From Phaffia rhodozyma (lineage: Eukaryota > Basidiomycota > Tremellomycetes > Cystofilobasidiales > Mrakiaceae), in assembly GCA_014706385.1 (NCBI GenBank), contig JACGZH010000006.1:496001-560000 (forward strand): 64,000 nt of DNA, given 5' to 3'. Each line of letters begins with the position of its first letter. The first letter of the stretch is position 1. The position numbers and the translations under genes were made by a program. Below the pieces are notes generated by a model. It was not told the origin of the DNA and did not search any database. It was given only the letters and a program-made list of their open reading frames with translations. This document shows positions 46,301-57,468 of this stretch, piece after piece.

Positions 46301-47822
46301 TTCGATCGGTCGAAGCTCATGCTTGAGTCCATGGCCGATTGCGTTGTAGCCGACAAGAACGTTCGGTCAAAATCGCTCCGGTCTGCTGTCTTTTTTCTAG
46401 ATGGAGAGACCGCGGCAGTTGAAAAGCTGAGAAATCCTCTGGACGATTCATCGTTCTCATTGAGATCTCGTTCGTCAATGAAGCTGTCCAACTGACCACC
46501 GACTCTGGGTTTAAGTAGATAACTGACAGGGCTGAGAGCTCGAGCTGCTCCAGCAACAGCCTCTAGAACGGGAGACTTTGTTCGCTCCCGGTTAGGAATA
46601 GCCATCTGGGGTTCAGTAAGTGAAGAAGGAGGCATAGGTGATGTTCGTCGACGAGAAGATGAGGATGATCGATAGGATGACGACAATGATGTATTCGGCT
46701 GGAATTGGGAGTTTGCCATCGTCTTGTGAGTGGAGGCTGGCCGTGTTTCAGACGAAGCCAGTTGGGTTTCCACGCGAGGTTGTTGGTGGTTTGAATCCAA
46801 ACCAGAGGTGACGAATGACCCTGATTTCACGAAAGGATTGTCCGAATTGGAAGCTTGGTGGAAAGCTGTCGCTATACTGCTCGATGAATGAAAAGGAAGA
46901 AAGTAAATGGGAATTCGTTACTGAGATCATTCACTTAACAAGACGCGAACGAAAGTTATGACGCGACCCCTCGCGATAGATGATTGATAGACGGAGACTA
47001 ACTTGACAGACGTGTTGTTGAGAGTTGATTCGTGAATCTTGGTATGGCCTTGGATGTTATGATTTCGTTGTTTGAGGCGAGCGTATCTATCGACCGTAGA
47101 CCGTTGGAGAGAATGGATGGATAGGTGAAGGCGAAGAGTCGAAGAGAACGAGTGTTCAGATAAATGCGGGAAGTCAAGCGTAACCGTAGACGAAAGTCAA
47201 CAACAGCGACGCGTTTAACGAATTCAGGTTTACAAGAAGGCCACGTTGCAACCGTTCGAAAGGGTATCACTTCTGGACACATTGCAGAGAATGAACCCTT
47301 CTCACGCTCTCCTCTACACAGACACATCTAGGCTGCATGATAGAAGGGAAACCTGTCTTACCGAGCCTTAGCGCTTTCCAGCCCTTTTGGAATTAGTTCG
47401 AAATTAGCCTCACTCTCGGTCATCTCTGTATCTTCGCTTCCACCTCTCTCTTCTTCCTCCTCGGTTTGAGCCGTCTTGGAGATGAATGAAACCGATCGAC
47501 GACTTGGTCGAGAGTCTCGAGCCGCGACAGGTATACTGGGAGACGAGTGTCTTTCAATGCGTCGAATTGAGGCTAGATCCGGCGGAGCTATCAGAACAGT
47601 CAACCCAAATCAGAACATCATTTCGGACAGATCAACACTTTATAAATTCAGGACCGAAACAATATATAGAAAACAGGAAGAGAGGAAACGATATGTGGCG
47701 CATATACTCTTACCTCCATATGATGACTTGATGACAGGAGAAGGCAACCTGGATCTTTTACTTATCCCAGGAAGCGCTTGTACAGAAGCCTGAGCTGGTC
47801 TTGTCGTTCTCAAGTCGGACAT
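43358..47822 (-). CDS. SAD1: SUN-domain inner nuclear membrane protein (Sad1 type)
   Basis: Inner-membrane half of the LINC complex that links chromatin to the cytoskeleton. Five exons (47822-47714, 47587-47362, 46876-43845, 43754-43486, 43381-43358) join in phase to 1219 residues. It starts MSDLRTTRPAQASVQALPGI. A long basic, Ser-rich nucleoplasmic region follows, then two hydrophobic segments at about 45410-45340 (SVLVATIFLCNMVFTALSWV) and 45270-45200 (LAPFLWGAFGLLSAAYLAGS). A coiled coil (EEVINRLASLESALGS to QLAKNASNAAKVAQLA) gives the trimer stalk. The SUN domain opens DYALESAGGRIIPSLTSKTY, has CWPFVGSVGQLGISLARPV, and VTNYFLLGSFTYDIE, and ends DYTCLYRIRIHGSQ. The exon 2-3 intron (47361-46877) is about 485 bp, much longer than its neighbours. 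Ligand-binding Cys, Tyr and C-terminal motif are all present. Confidence 0.93.
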
Positions 47823-48307
47823 GATAGCAATTAGGGCTACTGATGTTGGTGATACTGACGGTCTTATTGATACTAAGAACGATGACAGAGATGGAAAGTG
47901 AGACAAGAGACGAAGAGATGGATCCTGGATCGAAGAAGAGAGCAGAAAGAGCAAAAGAAGACAGGAGAGATGAAAGACAGAATAGTTCCATCAGATGACA
48001 GGTCCGTGCACACAGAAGCGTCCTCTTTACTTCCATCTCTCTCTTGTATATCTTCATCGGACAGCTGGGTATTGTATCATGAAACAGGTAGGTAGGAAGG
48101 TGCATTCATAGAGAAATGAGAGCAAAGTAATAGATGGCACCGATATATACAGAAAATAGAATGAAGACGCTAGAGAGCAAAGCTTAGAGAGTCGTAACCT
48201 CGATATGACTGGGCTCGAGTGCTGTAGGCCTCCTGTGTCCAGACCTCAGAATTCGTTCGTTATCGAGCAACGGCTGACTGTACTACGTTTTATTCAGAGG
48301 AATATCT
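47823..48307. other. Intergenic region, tandem minus-strand genes
   Basis: Upstream region of the SUN gene and 3' flank of HSE1. Purine-rich on the plus strand (47870-47990), so a CT-rich leader for the SUN mRNA. No coding sequence recognised. Confidence 0.5.
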
Positions 48308-50867
48308 TCAACCACTCCATGGGTTGTTGCTCGGCGAACTCGCCTGAGCAGGAGGATGTGACGTCAGATACTGAGGAGGTGGTCGAGTCCCCCCTGGGTT
48401 CATTTGGTTATTCTGTTGAGAAAAATGAGAAGGCTGGGCGGCCGGATGGATTGACTGGGATGGTTGGATCTGCTGAGAAGGTGATTGCTCACGTCGTTGA
48501 GGGTCATAACTATATAATCGTTCATCACAGTATCATCAAGGACAAAACAGTAATTCAGGGAAGGACCTAGTCAGTACGTGGTAAACGCTCTCTATACCGT
48601 CAGACGAGAGGACGTACGGGCTTTGACGACCATCTTGAGACGGTAGATGTTGAGCAGGCGGTAGTAGTCCAGTCTGACCCGGGATTGAAGCTGGTGCATG
48701 ACCCTGCGCGACTGCCTGCTGATGAGCATAGTACGCAGCCCATTGCGGGTCCATTGGTGGTTGTTGTAGCTGCTGCTGCTGCTGTTGTGGATGTACATGT
48801 GCTTGTCCCTGGAGATGAGCCTGAGATTGAGCTTGAGGTTGAGCCTGAGCAGAAGGATGTTGAGCATAAGCTGGCGAGCTGGCGGTTGGAACCTGTTGTG
48901 GCACCTGGTCGACAGAAGAATGACCATACGAAGGATGCTGAACAAGGTGGGGTGGCGGGTAAGCTGTTGGTGTTTTGTCGTCAAGAAGGACATATATGCA
49001 CAGAGATGATCAGTATAAGAAAATATTTCTGAATTTGAGCAGGGCGCAAAGATTTGGTATAGATGGCATCGCCTGTCAAGATGAAAGAAGGCAAAGGCAG
49101 ATGAAAGCGTACCCTGGGGTAAGGGAACTTGGGGATTCTTCATTGATTGGTATTGATAAGAGGCTTGAGTAAAGATGTTGGATATTTGCTCCAAGTCGGC
49201 TGAACAAGGTTGAAGCCAGAGGAAGATTCGCCGTAAGGTGAGCTTGATTATGCTATTGAAGAATGAGATGGTGCCCAGCAATGAAATTTCTCACCTTTTT
49301 GACTCTGGTACTTTTGAATGAGGCTGGAGATTTTGCCCTGTAGACCGACACAGTACCCATACAACTCTTCGATCTCCCTACTTTCTTCAACTCGGTCTCC
49401 TCTGTTGACGTCGACGCCCTTAAGCTTTTCTAGGAGCTCGTCGAATTTAGCAACACTTCCAAAGACCTCGTCCTCTTCTTCTCGTTCTCTCTGCATCTCT
49501 TCCCAGGTTGGAATAGGCAATGGCTCGACGTAGTTCACTGGGAAAATTCCAACCCGACCGCGCAACGTTCCTCGCCACCATTCAGCATACGTTCGGCCAA
49601 TGACCTTGATGATATCTCCCTGATTGAAAGGTAACTCCGTTGGGTTTGCAGGCGTATAATCATACAACGCACGAACCCGACTCGCTTGGTCCAGTGGGGG
49701 CGTTACCGGTCTACGTGGTGCTGCAGTATGCTGGTTGTTGTGTGTCTGGGCGGTTGGTTGAGTTGAGCCTTGTACATACGACGAGGACGTGGCGGCGGAG
49801 CCAACGGCTGCTGATGCTGCTCCAGTGGACGACGACGATCCACTAAGGCGAGACTGGTTCGTATAGGACGCACCAACGGATCTGCCACCCTTGTCTTGTT
49901 TCGATAACTCGAGGACTCGCTGCATTTCGGCCTCTTCTGCGGCAGCACGAGCGCGTTCTATTTCCTCATCCTGTTCTCCAAACGCATATAGAGGGCTCGA
50001 TCAGTATGTATCGCAGAGGTCGATCATAAGTGACCAGGAACACTACGTACCGGAGGAGCTTCGTTGATAGAGGAGCCTGTAAGTACCGAGCTGTATTCAC
50101 TGTCTACAGAGATGAAAGAAGATTTGAAGAGGTATTCTACATAATCAGTATCGAGGTGATGTAGGCTAATATACGCTTGATGAAAGACTCACTCCTTCTT
50201 AATCTCTCAAACAGCTCGTTCATTATACCAAGATCAGAATCATTTTGAAACGCATCATTCCATTTTCGGATGAGCTGAAGAACTTTCTGTCGGACTCGCT
50301 CGTTGGTAGTCTATTGAGAGAAAGAGGTTATGCTCTGAGCAATGACAAACGGGGCTATGCGGGCGATGACGAGGACTGGAATCACACATACCCTATCGGT
50401 GACGACTCTTTCCAATCCCTCAGTGAAACTCTTGGAGGCAATTTCCCTGTGGATGTTTTGTCCACAGTTCTCGGACAGTGTGTTGGCAAGCTATCGGACC
50501 GGTGATCATGAGAGGTTAGCATAGAGCTTCTACACAGACGCCCTTGAGCTAGAGATCGGAACGAACCTCAAGAGCAAAGATTTGAACGTTCGGGTTGCGA
50601 TGGGCCAATCGTTTCTGAACTGCCAGCATGGCGTTCCGAGCTCTGACATATACAAAATACATACACATATCAGATAGCTGCACTCGGAACTTCTGATCCC
50701 AACATCATCTTAATATCGAGCTGGAAGGATGAACAAGCGTACCCGGTCTCGCCTTCGTCCGACACTTTGTCGCATAGCTCGATGTTTAGAGCCCAATCTT
50801 CGGACGTGAGCGTTTCATCTGTCGCTTTGGTAACCTGTTCCTCAAACGGATTCTGCTGTCTAAACAT
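48308..50867 (-). CDS. HSE1: ESCRT-0 subunit Hse1 (STAM homologue)
   Basis: Endosomal sorting protein that binds ubiquitinated cargo together with Vps27. It starts MFRQQNPFEEQVTKATDETL at 50867. The VHS domain covers SEDWALNIELCDKVSDEGET, NAMLAVQKRLAHRNPNVQIF and NCGQNIHREIASKSFTEGLE, with exon joins in phase. A UIM-like helix follows (RARAAAEEAEMQRVLELSKQ). The SH3 domain is SRVRALYDYTPANPTELPF to GRVGIFPVNYVEPLP. A GAT-like coiled region (VAKFDELLEKLKGVDV to IEELYGYCVGLQGKISSLIQ) then gives way to a Gln/Pro/His-rich tail with a short polyQ (about 48761-48790). The last exon ends PSQSIHPAAQPS to NPWSG and TGA at 48308-48310. Domain order VHS-UIM-SH3-coil is exactly that of Hse1/STAM. Confidence 0.95.
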
Positions 50868-51101
50868 GATCGACCAGATCGTGTGCGATGGGATAAGATG
50901 GATACGTAGGAAGAAACAAAGGCAAGAGATGATGGTAGATCTGTGGTGATGAGAGAACTCAGGCTCGCCTGCCTATCACGATTTTCGCTGCGGACTTCTG
51001 ACTGATAGAATTGCCACCTGAGATTGTCCATCCGTCACAGATACCATCACCATCGTCAACATCACTTCAGCGATCACACAGTGACCATCGAATTCCCATC
51101 A
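50868..51101. promoter_or_regulatory. Divergent promoter shared by HSE1 and MMS2
   Basis: Only 234 bp separate the HSE1 ATG (-) from the MMS2 ATG (+). Both leaders must lie inside it, so regulation is likely shared at least in part. The right side has ATCACCATCATCGTCAACATC-like CA-rich leader sequence before MMS2. No clear TATA box was identified. Confidence 0.5.
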
Positions 51102-51981
51102 ATGACTTCCCAGGTCCCTCGAAACTTTGTTCTGCTAGGAGAATTGGAGAAAGGAGAGAAAGGTATCGGAGACGGAAGCTGCTCTTACGGCCTTGACGTA
51201 GGTTCCCCTTGTCTTTTCTTCTGTAAGCCTCAGGGCAATGGTGATCCATTGTATGCCGTCCATTCGGTTTCGTAGGATACTTACTCTACATGCGTGTTCT
51301 ATCGCTGCTTTGCTGTCACCGTTCTTCTGTTGTACTCCGGCATCCTTCGCGACAGGACGGAGATGACATGGAGATGAAATCTTGGAATGGAACCATCATT
51401 GGTCCCGGCCACGTAAGTCTACGCTCATCGTTCGCGCACTTGTCCTCGCTCGCAAAGATTTTAATCCCGAGATTGATTGCTCGATGCCTTGATTGATATC
51501 AGACCGTTTTCGAGAGTCGAATCTACTCTCTCAAGATCGTTTGTGGACCGGACTATCCGTCTCAACCTCCGACTGTTCGGTTCGTAAGCCGAATCGTCCT
51601 GCCCGGTGTGAACGATAGCAACGGAGTCGTGAGTAATGGTCTCGTCAGTGGACTGCTCACTATCGAGACTCTGAGAACGCTGATATGCTGGTCACCATCA
51701 CTTTCTGACGCCGGCAATATACGAGCAAAGGTTAACTTTAGGGGCATGAGGACTACCGCTTTGCACAACTGGAAGAGAGATATGTCTATCGAGACCGTTC
51801 TGGTCAACTTGCGCAAGTGGGTACTAGGCCGTTTGTATATATATCTTAAACAACACCTCTTTCACAGTTTGATCTGACCTATGCCACTTCTTTTGCTTTG
51901 TCTGCCGGTTCTTAAAGAGAGATGGCTGAGCCCAACAACCGAAAGATCCCTCAGCCTCCGGAGGGGAGCGAGTATGCCTAG
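51102..51981 (+). CDS. MMS2: Ubiquitin-conjugating enzyme variant Mms2 (UEV)
   Basis: Non-catalytic partner of Ubc13 in building Lys63-linked ubiquitin chains for post-replication repair. Five exons (51102-51197, 51356-51412, 51503-51628, 51731-51816, 51918-51981) join in phase to 142 residues, the usual family length. Landmarks: [80 protein letters not shown], and the end PPEGSEYA. The catalytic Cys of true E2 enzymes is absent, as expected for UEVs. The first exon starts at the ATG of MTSQVPRNF. Assignment is secure. Confidence 0.96.
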
Positions 51982-52333
51982 TGTGCGACGGTGTCATCTT
52001 CACTTTTCCGATTTTTTCACTATACAATGCATTTGTTATCGTCATATGAGATACGGCCGTGTGGTCAGATCAGCAAGTTGATGTGAAGTACAAGAGAGAC
52101 AGAAACATATCGTTGGCTCAAGAAATCAGGAGGGCAAGAAAGAGACGGGCAAAACGCGCCCTCCTTCATTTTCTACTTCAACTTCTCTTTGCCTCCCAAC
52201 ATACACACACCCTCCGTCATCGTTATCCTCCTATATTGTTGACCTTTCTATATAAAGCAAGAACACTTCTCGTTTAACATCAAATAACCTCAAACCCTTC
52301 TTCATTCAATCCATCCATACCTAGCGCTACCAA
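51982..52333. other. Intergenic region, tandem plus-strand genes
   Basis: 3' flank of MMS2 and leader of the Bqt4-like gene. A pyrimidine-rich leader with CACACACC lies at about 52190-52215. Nothing else supported. Confidence 0.5.
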
Positions 52334-54870
52334 ATGGCACGAACCACTACCGTAAATATCCATTTCTCTGACTTTCTCCCTCTTCTTGTTTTGTTTTGTT
52401 TTCTTTCCTTTCTTTCCTCTTCTCTCCTGAATGGATCTGATTGGACCTAACGCAAGCTGCCTTCTTCTCTTCAACCTCCATCGCGTCTATTTCAACTCCT
52501 CGTGGTCAATTTTAGTCCGAGGCGATCGATCAGCGGCCCTCTCTTCCTGTCAGCCGGTGAGTTTTTCGTTCTTAAGATCAGATTGCAGGAAAAATGATCC
52601 AGACCAAACGAACCTAACGATACGTCGTCTTTATTTTCTTTCAATCTTCTCTTGCTCGACCTGAAATCTATCGCTTAGATTGAATCCTCACCTCACTAAT
52701 GGTTTGTGTTTTCTCGTAAAATCAATCATTATTTCCCATTGTCGATCTGCCAGGTCTGGCTGCCTAATCATGCTGTGCTCCCGACGACAGTACCCCCGGA
52801 GAATTTTGTTGTAAAGTATCAGACTATCGTTCGAGAAGGACATGAGATCATCGTCGGCCGAGTTAAAGTTCCGACTGTCAGTTCTTCCATTCTCTTTCTG
52901 TCAAGTAGTGTCTGACCGGTTCGTCCTGTTCTGTCTTTTTTCTTTCTTTCCCTTTGCTCTCGCCGTAGCCGGAGGGACACGCGTTCATCCTTCGACGATA
53001 CGATACCGGAGCGTTCTCCCTCACCACCATGTTTAAAGCCTGTTTCCCCGGTGCTCTTGATGAGGAGGAGAAGGCCGAGTGTGATTGGGTCAAGAACAAC
53101 TTTGACAATAGCGGAGCTAATGGAGGAAAGACGACGAATACTATTAGACTCGCTGGAAGCTGGTCAGTCTCTGTCTCTTTTATATACCTCTCTCACCCTG
53201 CATGTGCCAATGCAGCCGTCCTCCAGACATACTTCGGCGTCAGAATCTGAAGATCTGAAGATATGGGGTTTCCGGGGCCGCATCCCTCGAGCAGACGGTC
53301 TGAGAGAGGTTTTATCAGCTGACACTTAGTCCTTGATTCGTGTACAGGGTCGTCCTAGAGATTGCTCAACAGGTGGCAAAAGACTACGGAATCATCTCCT
53401 TAATCGAGGTACGTGGGTCTCTGGTTTCCCTTTCGTCGATATTTTCTGATTTGCAAATCTCTGTTACGTGTCGACTGTTCATAAAAATTCTTCGACACAC
53501 AATTGCATATGATCCAAAAGGCTCTTAGCGAAGCCAATCCAGATCCTCAGCAGCAGTACCGAAAGTCTCAACGTTCTCAAGCCGCCTCTGAGGAGCTCAA
53601 TGCCTCTAGGGTCTCTGGCTCAACCTCTTCCCAGCACAGCACCGGCTCGACTCCGGCTGCTAAGCGAACACGAACTTCTGAAATCAAGTCATCTCAATCC
53701 CCCTCGCAGGCCGAGCGATCGCCTCTTCGGTCCTCCACTAGAGCTGCCGCCGCTTCCTCTCTTTCGTCAACCCCTTCGAAGTCTGCCGAGGTCAAGCAAT
53801 CTGATTCCCAGATTATTGTCGAGGTTGATGCCAAGAAGGTAGACGAGGTGATCGATGCCGAACAGAGGAGGATCGCTGCCGAAAAAGAACTCATGGAGTC
53901 CAAGCGATTGGTCGAGGAGTTGAAGGCAAAGGAACTGGAGAAGAAAGCGGCCCTTCAAGCCGCTGCCGAGGCTGCCGCTGCTGAAAAGCAAGCACACGAA
54001 GGCCAAGTCGGATCCGAGGACGAGGAGATGAAAGGAGAGGACCAGGAGGAGCCAATTGAGCAGACTAAGTCCGGAAAGAGGACGATCGAGGAGGTTGAAT
54101 CTGAGGAGACCAGTATTGACGAGGAGAAGAGAGAGGAGGAGGAGGAGCTTGAGGAGGGTCGAAGGATCGCTACCAACAGTAGAGCTTTGGTGCCTCCTCC
54201 TCCTGGAGGAGCGATGCAGACCTTTAAGCAGGCCGCTTGGGGAGCTTTGGTATTTGGAGTTGGAGTCGGTGCTACGTTAGTCCCTCTTATCTGTCTCACT
54301 TTCTTGTCTTCTCTCTTTCTTCTCCCCTTGTCCATCTCTCCTCCGGCCGTATTTGTTCGAAGATTCTTTCTGCCAGAACTACCTCGGATTCGTTTCGAAA
54401 AGAAACATGATCACAAAAGAGGAAAAGATGATGTTCTTTCCCCCTTGTTAATTGTTTCCGACGCGTCCAATGCCCGTCGTTCTTGTCCCTTCCCTCCTGC
54501 TCTCCAAAACTATTTCATTCCTTCTTCACCGTCTTCCTATCACCTATCCATCCCTTGGAATTCCAAGGCCACTGTTCGATCCTCAAGAAGCTAAGCATAT
54601 GTCTTTCTCCCTTTCTCCCTGCTCCCCTGCTCCCCCGCTCTCAATTCTTCTTTCGCGTTCTATGTTCTGCATTCCTGCTGCCCTTGTCGTTCTTTGGGTT
54701 CTTCCGACACGCTCTTCTGTGGGTGTGATTCTGATCATTTGGGGTCATGCGGGATTCGCTTGGATAAATCACTCGTTATTAGTTCGATTCTTCCTCGATT
54801 CTTTTTCTAAATCGGACTAAGCTCGAGCCTGAGACGTTCAAGAGGTTTGAGGGTGATCAAGAAGAAATGA
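52334..54870 (+). CDS. BQT4: Bqt4-like inner nuclear membrane protein (APSES/KilA-N fold)
   Basis: Resembles fission-yeast Bqt4, which holds telomeres at the inner nuclear membrane. The start MART at 52334 is a short exon; the next small exons before about 52753 are uncertain. The folded domain reads VWLPNHAVLPTTVPPENFVV, EGHEIIVGRVKVPTPEGHAF, LRRYDTGAFSLTTMFKACFP, WVVLEIAQQVAKDYGIISLI and EALSEANPDPQ. This APSES-like domain matches the Bqt4 family (binding of DNA/telomere proteins). A long Ser/Thr/Ala-rich region, then a charged coiled coil (RIAAEKELMESKRLVEELKA) and an acidic block follow. A single hydrophobic C-terminal segment, QAAWGALVFGVGVGA, fits a tail anchor. The last exon after the donor at about 54275 is uncertain; 54870 is the stop of one in-phase choice. 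Family match good, ends weak. Confidence 0.83.
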
Positions 54871-55741
54871 AACAAGTCGGTAAGTCTTGCGTCGAGCGAA
54901 GAGCTCTGGCTTGATTTCTTCTTGTGTTCCTATTGCTCTCCTTGGTTGTGTTTGTTAGTCTGTGATCTCTCTTGAGTATTCGTCGGGGTTTCTTCTCCCT
55001 GTCTTCTTTCTTTTTTTTAAAATCTAAATCCTCAGGAATATTAAGAAGGGGGAGTGTGTTTCTTGTCTTGTCCTTTTTTAAAACTTTCTTTGTCACTTCT
55101 CTCGATTGGTTCTGCCGAACAAAGCTGCTTTGCCTTTGCTCTGCTCTTATCGTTTCTACTTTGCCTTTTCTTTCTTTTCTTTTCTTTTCGTTCGATCCTT
55201 CCCCTTCTATCTACGTACCCTTATCGTTCTTACCTTCTATCCCGCTCGTATCTTACCTTGGTCCCCTCTGGGCCGGATTTGGATAAAGGAAGAGATCCAA
55301 ACAACCCTATGCACTTCTTTAGCCTTTTTCTTTCCTTGTAATCCAGTCCGATCTCCTTCTTTTCTTCCTATACACTACCTTCTTCTTTTTATATTCAAGC
55401 TGTCTTTGGTTTCGTTATCGTATAATCCAGTCTTTCCCTCAACCTATTCTTCAATCGTCCACTTTCTTCTCTTTTTTTCCTCTCTTCATCTCCTATATTT
55501 ACTTGAAATCCGAATGGCTACGATGGAAGACTTGTTTGAAAGACAGAGAACAAACAGTAATTGGACGTTACCTGAACTGACAAAACGCATTTTAGAAAAC
55601 ATCCTTCAAAGATTCAATAGATTCATTTTCATTTTCATTCACGATTGCCTCCTGCCACCCCAAGAAAGTAAACGAAACAGAGGGGGATTATCCTCCCTTT
55701 GTGTACCTCTTGCGAGGCAAGGTTGATGGCAAACCCGTTGT
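54871..55741. other. Intergenic region between convergent genes
   Basis: About 870 bp, very T/C-rich on the plus strand, with the 3' ends of the Bqt4-like gene (+) and bL17m (-). Several open frames appear because of TTC/CTT low complexity. A frame at about 55514-55725 starts MATMEDLFERQRTN but has no supporting splice context or similarity I know. Confidence 0.5.
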
Positions 55742-57468
55742 CTAACCTCCGAGACCATCTCCGTTTCTACCGAATCTCTTGACGGGCAGACGTTTCTTAC
55801 CCAACAAGCCTCTAGCCAAGGTAAGCGGTGTCCTCGCCAACATGAACTCTCCACTCGGACTTCGAGCGATCTCCTCCGCCACAGGATCAAACGGACCGTT
55901 CTGATGGAAGGCGGCCAGGTCCTTTCCTTTAAGATGCATCCGTCGACCAAATGGCAGTCGGGGGTAGTCGTGTCGTTCCTTGAACGGCGTAGGCTTTCGG
56001 GGGGTGTAGATCGCCATGGCCGGTAAGAGCTCTCCTGCTCGGACCTGTCGGCCTTTGACAGGGAGGATCTTGGAGTTACTGTGAGGCATAAGAAAGTTGT
56101 AGGAAAGGAAAGGAACCACGATACAACGGACGGGTGGAAAAGTTGAATGAGCGCCATGTTGTTGAAAGAAAGAGAGCGAGAGGGCGAATGAATCAAGAAT
56201 CAGAAAAAGAAGAGGGACGCACGTAGGAATTCGTTCCGGTGTGTCTTTGAACTTGTCCAGATCGACTCGGCTGAGACCACCGTGAACGGCCGGCTCGGCT
56301 CTCAACAGGTCCTATTTTCAAGACGAGTTCGGACAGATCCGCAAAGGAGAGATACACACACAAAACGAGGTCGAGATCAGGAACGGAGAACAAAAGAGAG
56401 AAAGGAGGAGGGACGACAGAAACATACTCTGTAAGCCTCGGCCTTAGAGATTAACTCCTCTTCCGCACCCTCTGGACGGAATTTGAGGCACTTTTCTACC
56501 CTTTCCTTCAACTTCCAGTTTTCATACTTGTCCAACACCGCCGGGTCCAAAATCTTTCTTTTTGACATGTTTGCCCTATCGATTCGGACAACGAAGAAAG
56601 GTGGACAAAGATGAGCGACTTCACAAGGAAGAATTTCAGGACAGATTGAAAACCAGGAAAACGTATAAACAAGACTGACAGCTCGTCAATATAGTACTTT
56701 CTTCCGAGCTCTCTGGCCGTCATTTCAAATCTGATCTCCCCGGGCGAGTCGACAAGCTCAAGAATGGCAGAGTTTGCACCATCGCCCGCTCGAACTCCGT
56801 TCGGGATGATTCGGGTGTATCCTCCTTGTCTCTTAGCATATCGTTCTCGAAGCTTGGTGAATAGGAGCGGCATGGTGACACTGTGATTGAGTACCAGGCT
56901 GTGAGCCTTTCCAAACGAGGCAGGCGTGCCCTTCTTGGCAGCGGTGATCGCCTGATTGAGAGAAGAGCGACAGGAAAAGAAAGAGAGGAGATATATGTAT
57001 GTGATAGATAGGAGACATAACGACGACAAGAAAGTGTAACAAGGCAGATATAATTCAGTTGTGAACTTGCACCAGACACATCCTTCCGATCGGCAGAGAG
57101 AAGATACAGAGACAGGAGATATTGAAAGGAATTCGAACGCACCTTGTCGGCTAAGATGGCTGTAGTCTTGGCTTTTTCGAGAGTGGTGACGATCTTGCCA
57201 TGCTCGAGCAAAGAGGCGACTAAATTTCTGTGATTATTGATAGGATAGGTTGCAAGAGAATGTCGAATTGGGATGAGAGAACAAGGAAAAAGGGAAGAAC
57301 CAGCAAGATCAGAAGAGGATGAGCGTCTGTGCGAGTCGATCTGCTGACTGTCTAAAAGCGAAGGAAGATGCAAATTTGGGAACAATGGACCAAGACTCAC
57401 CTGAGGAGCGACTTTCGGTGGGCAGAATCCCTACCGAAGTTCCTCAACACGTTCTTTGCAGAAGGCAT
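55742..57468 (-). CDS. MRPL8: Mitochondrial large-subunit ribosomal protein bL17m
   Basis: Component of the mitochondrial 54S subunit. It starts MPSAKNVLRNFGRDSAHRKS at 57468, close to the bacterial L17 N terminus (RKLGRxxxHRxALLRN). NLVASLLEHGKIVTTLEKAK and TTAILADK follow, split by introns. Then AITAAKKGTPASFGKAHSLV, FTKLRERYAKRQGGYTRIIP and ILELVDSPGEIRFEMTAREL. These fit the conserved fold. A fungal extension adds MSKRKILDPAVLDKYENWKL and a C-terminal region (PFKERHDYPRLPFGRRMHLK) ending LPVKRFGRNGDGLGG, TAG at 55742-55744. Six or so exons. The N-terminal residues act as targeting signal in this family. Neighbouring divergent gene is valyl-tRNA synthetase. Confidence 0.92.

Noticed and set aside
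46830..46876. Start of the SUN protein at 46830
   Set aside because: That codon is GTG. An upstream two-exon N terminus from 47822 joins exactly in phase, so the longer model is preferred.
19209..54870. Secondary-metabolite or other biosynthetic gene cluster
   Set aside because: No backbone synthases, P450s or transporters; genes are housekeeping and membrane-biology types.
55514..55726. ORF MATMEDLFERQRTN
   Set aside because: Short, no similarity, lies in a CT-rich 3' intergenic region between convergent genes.
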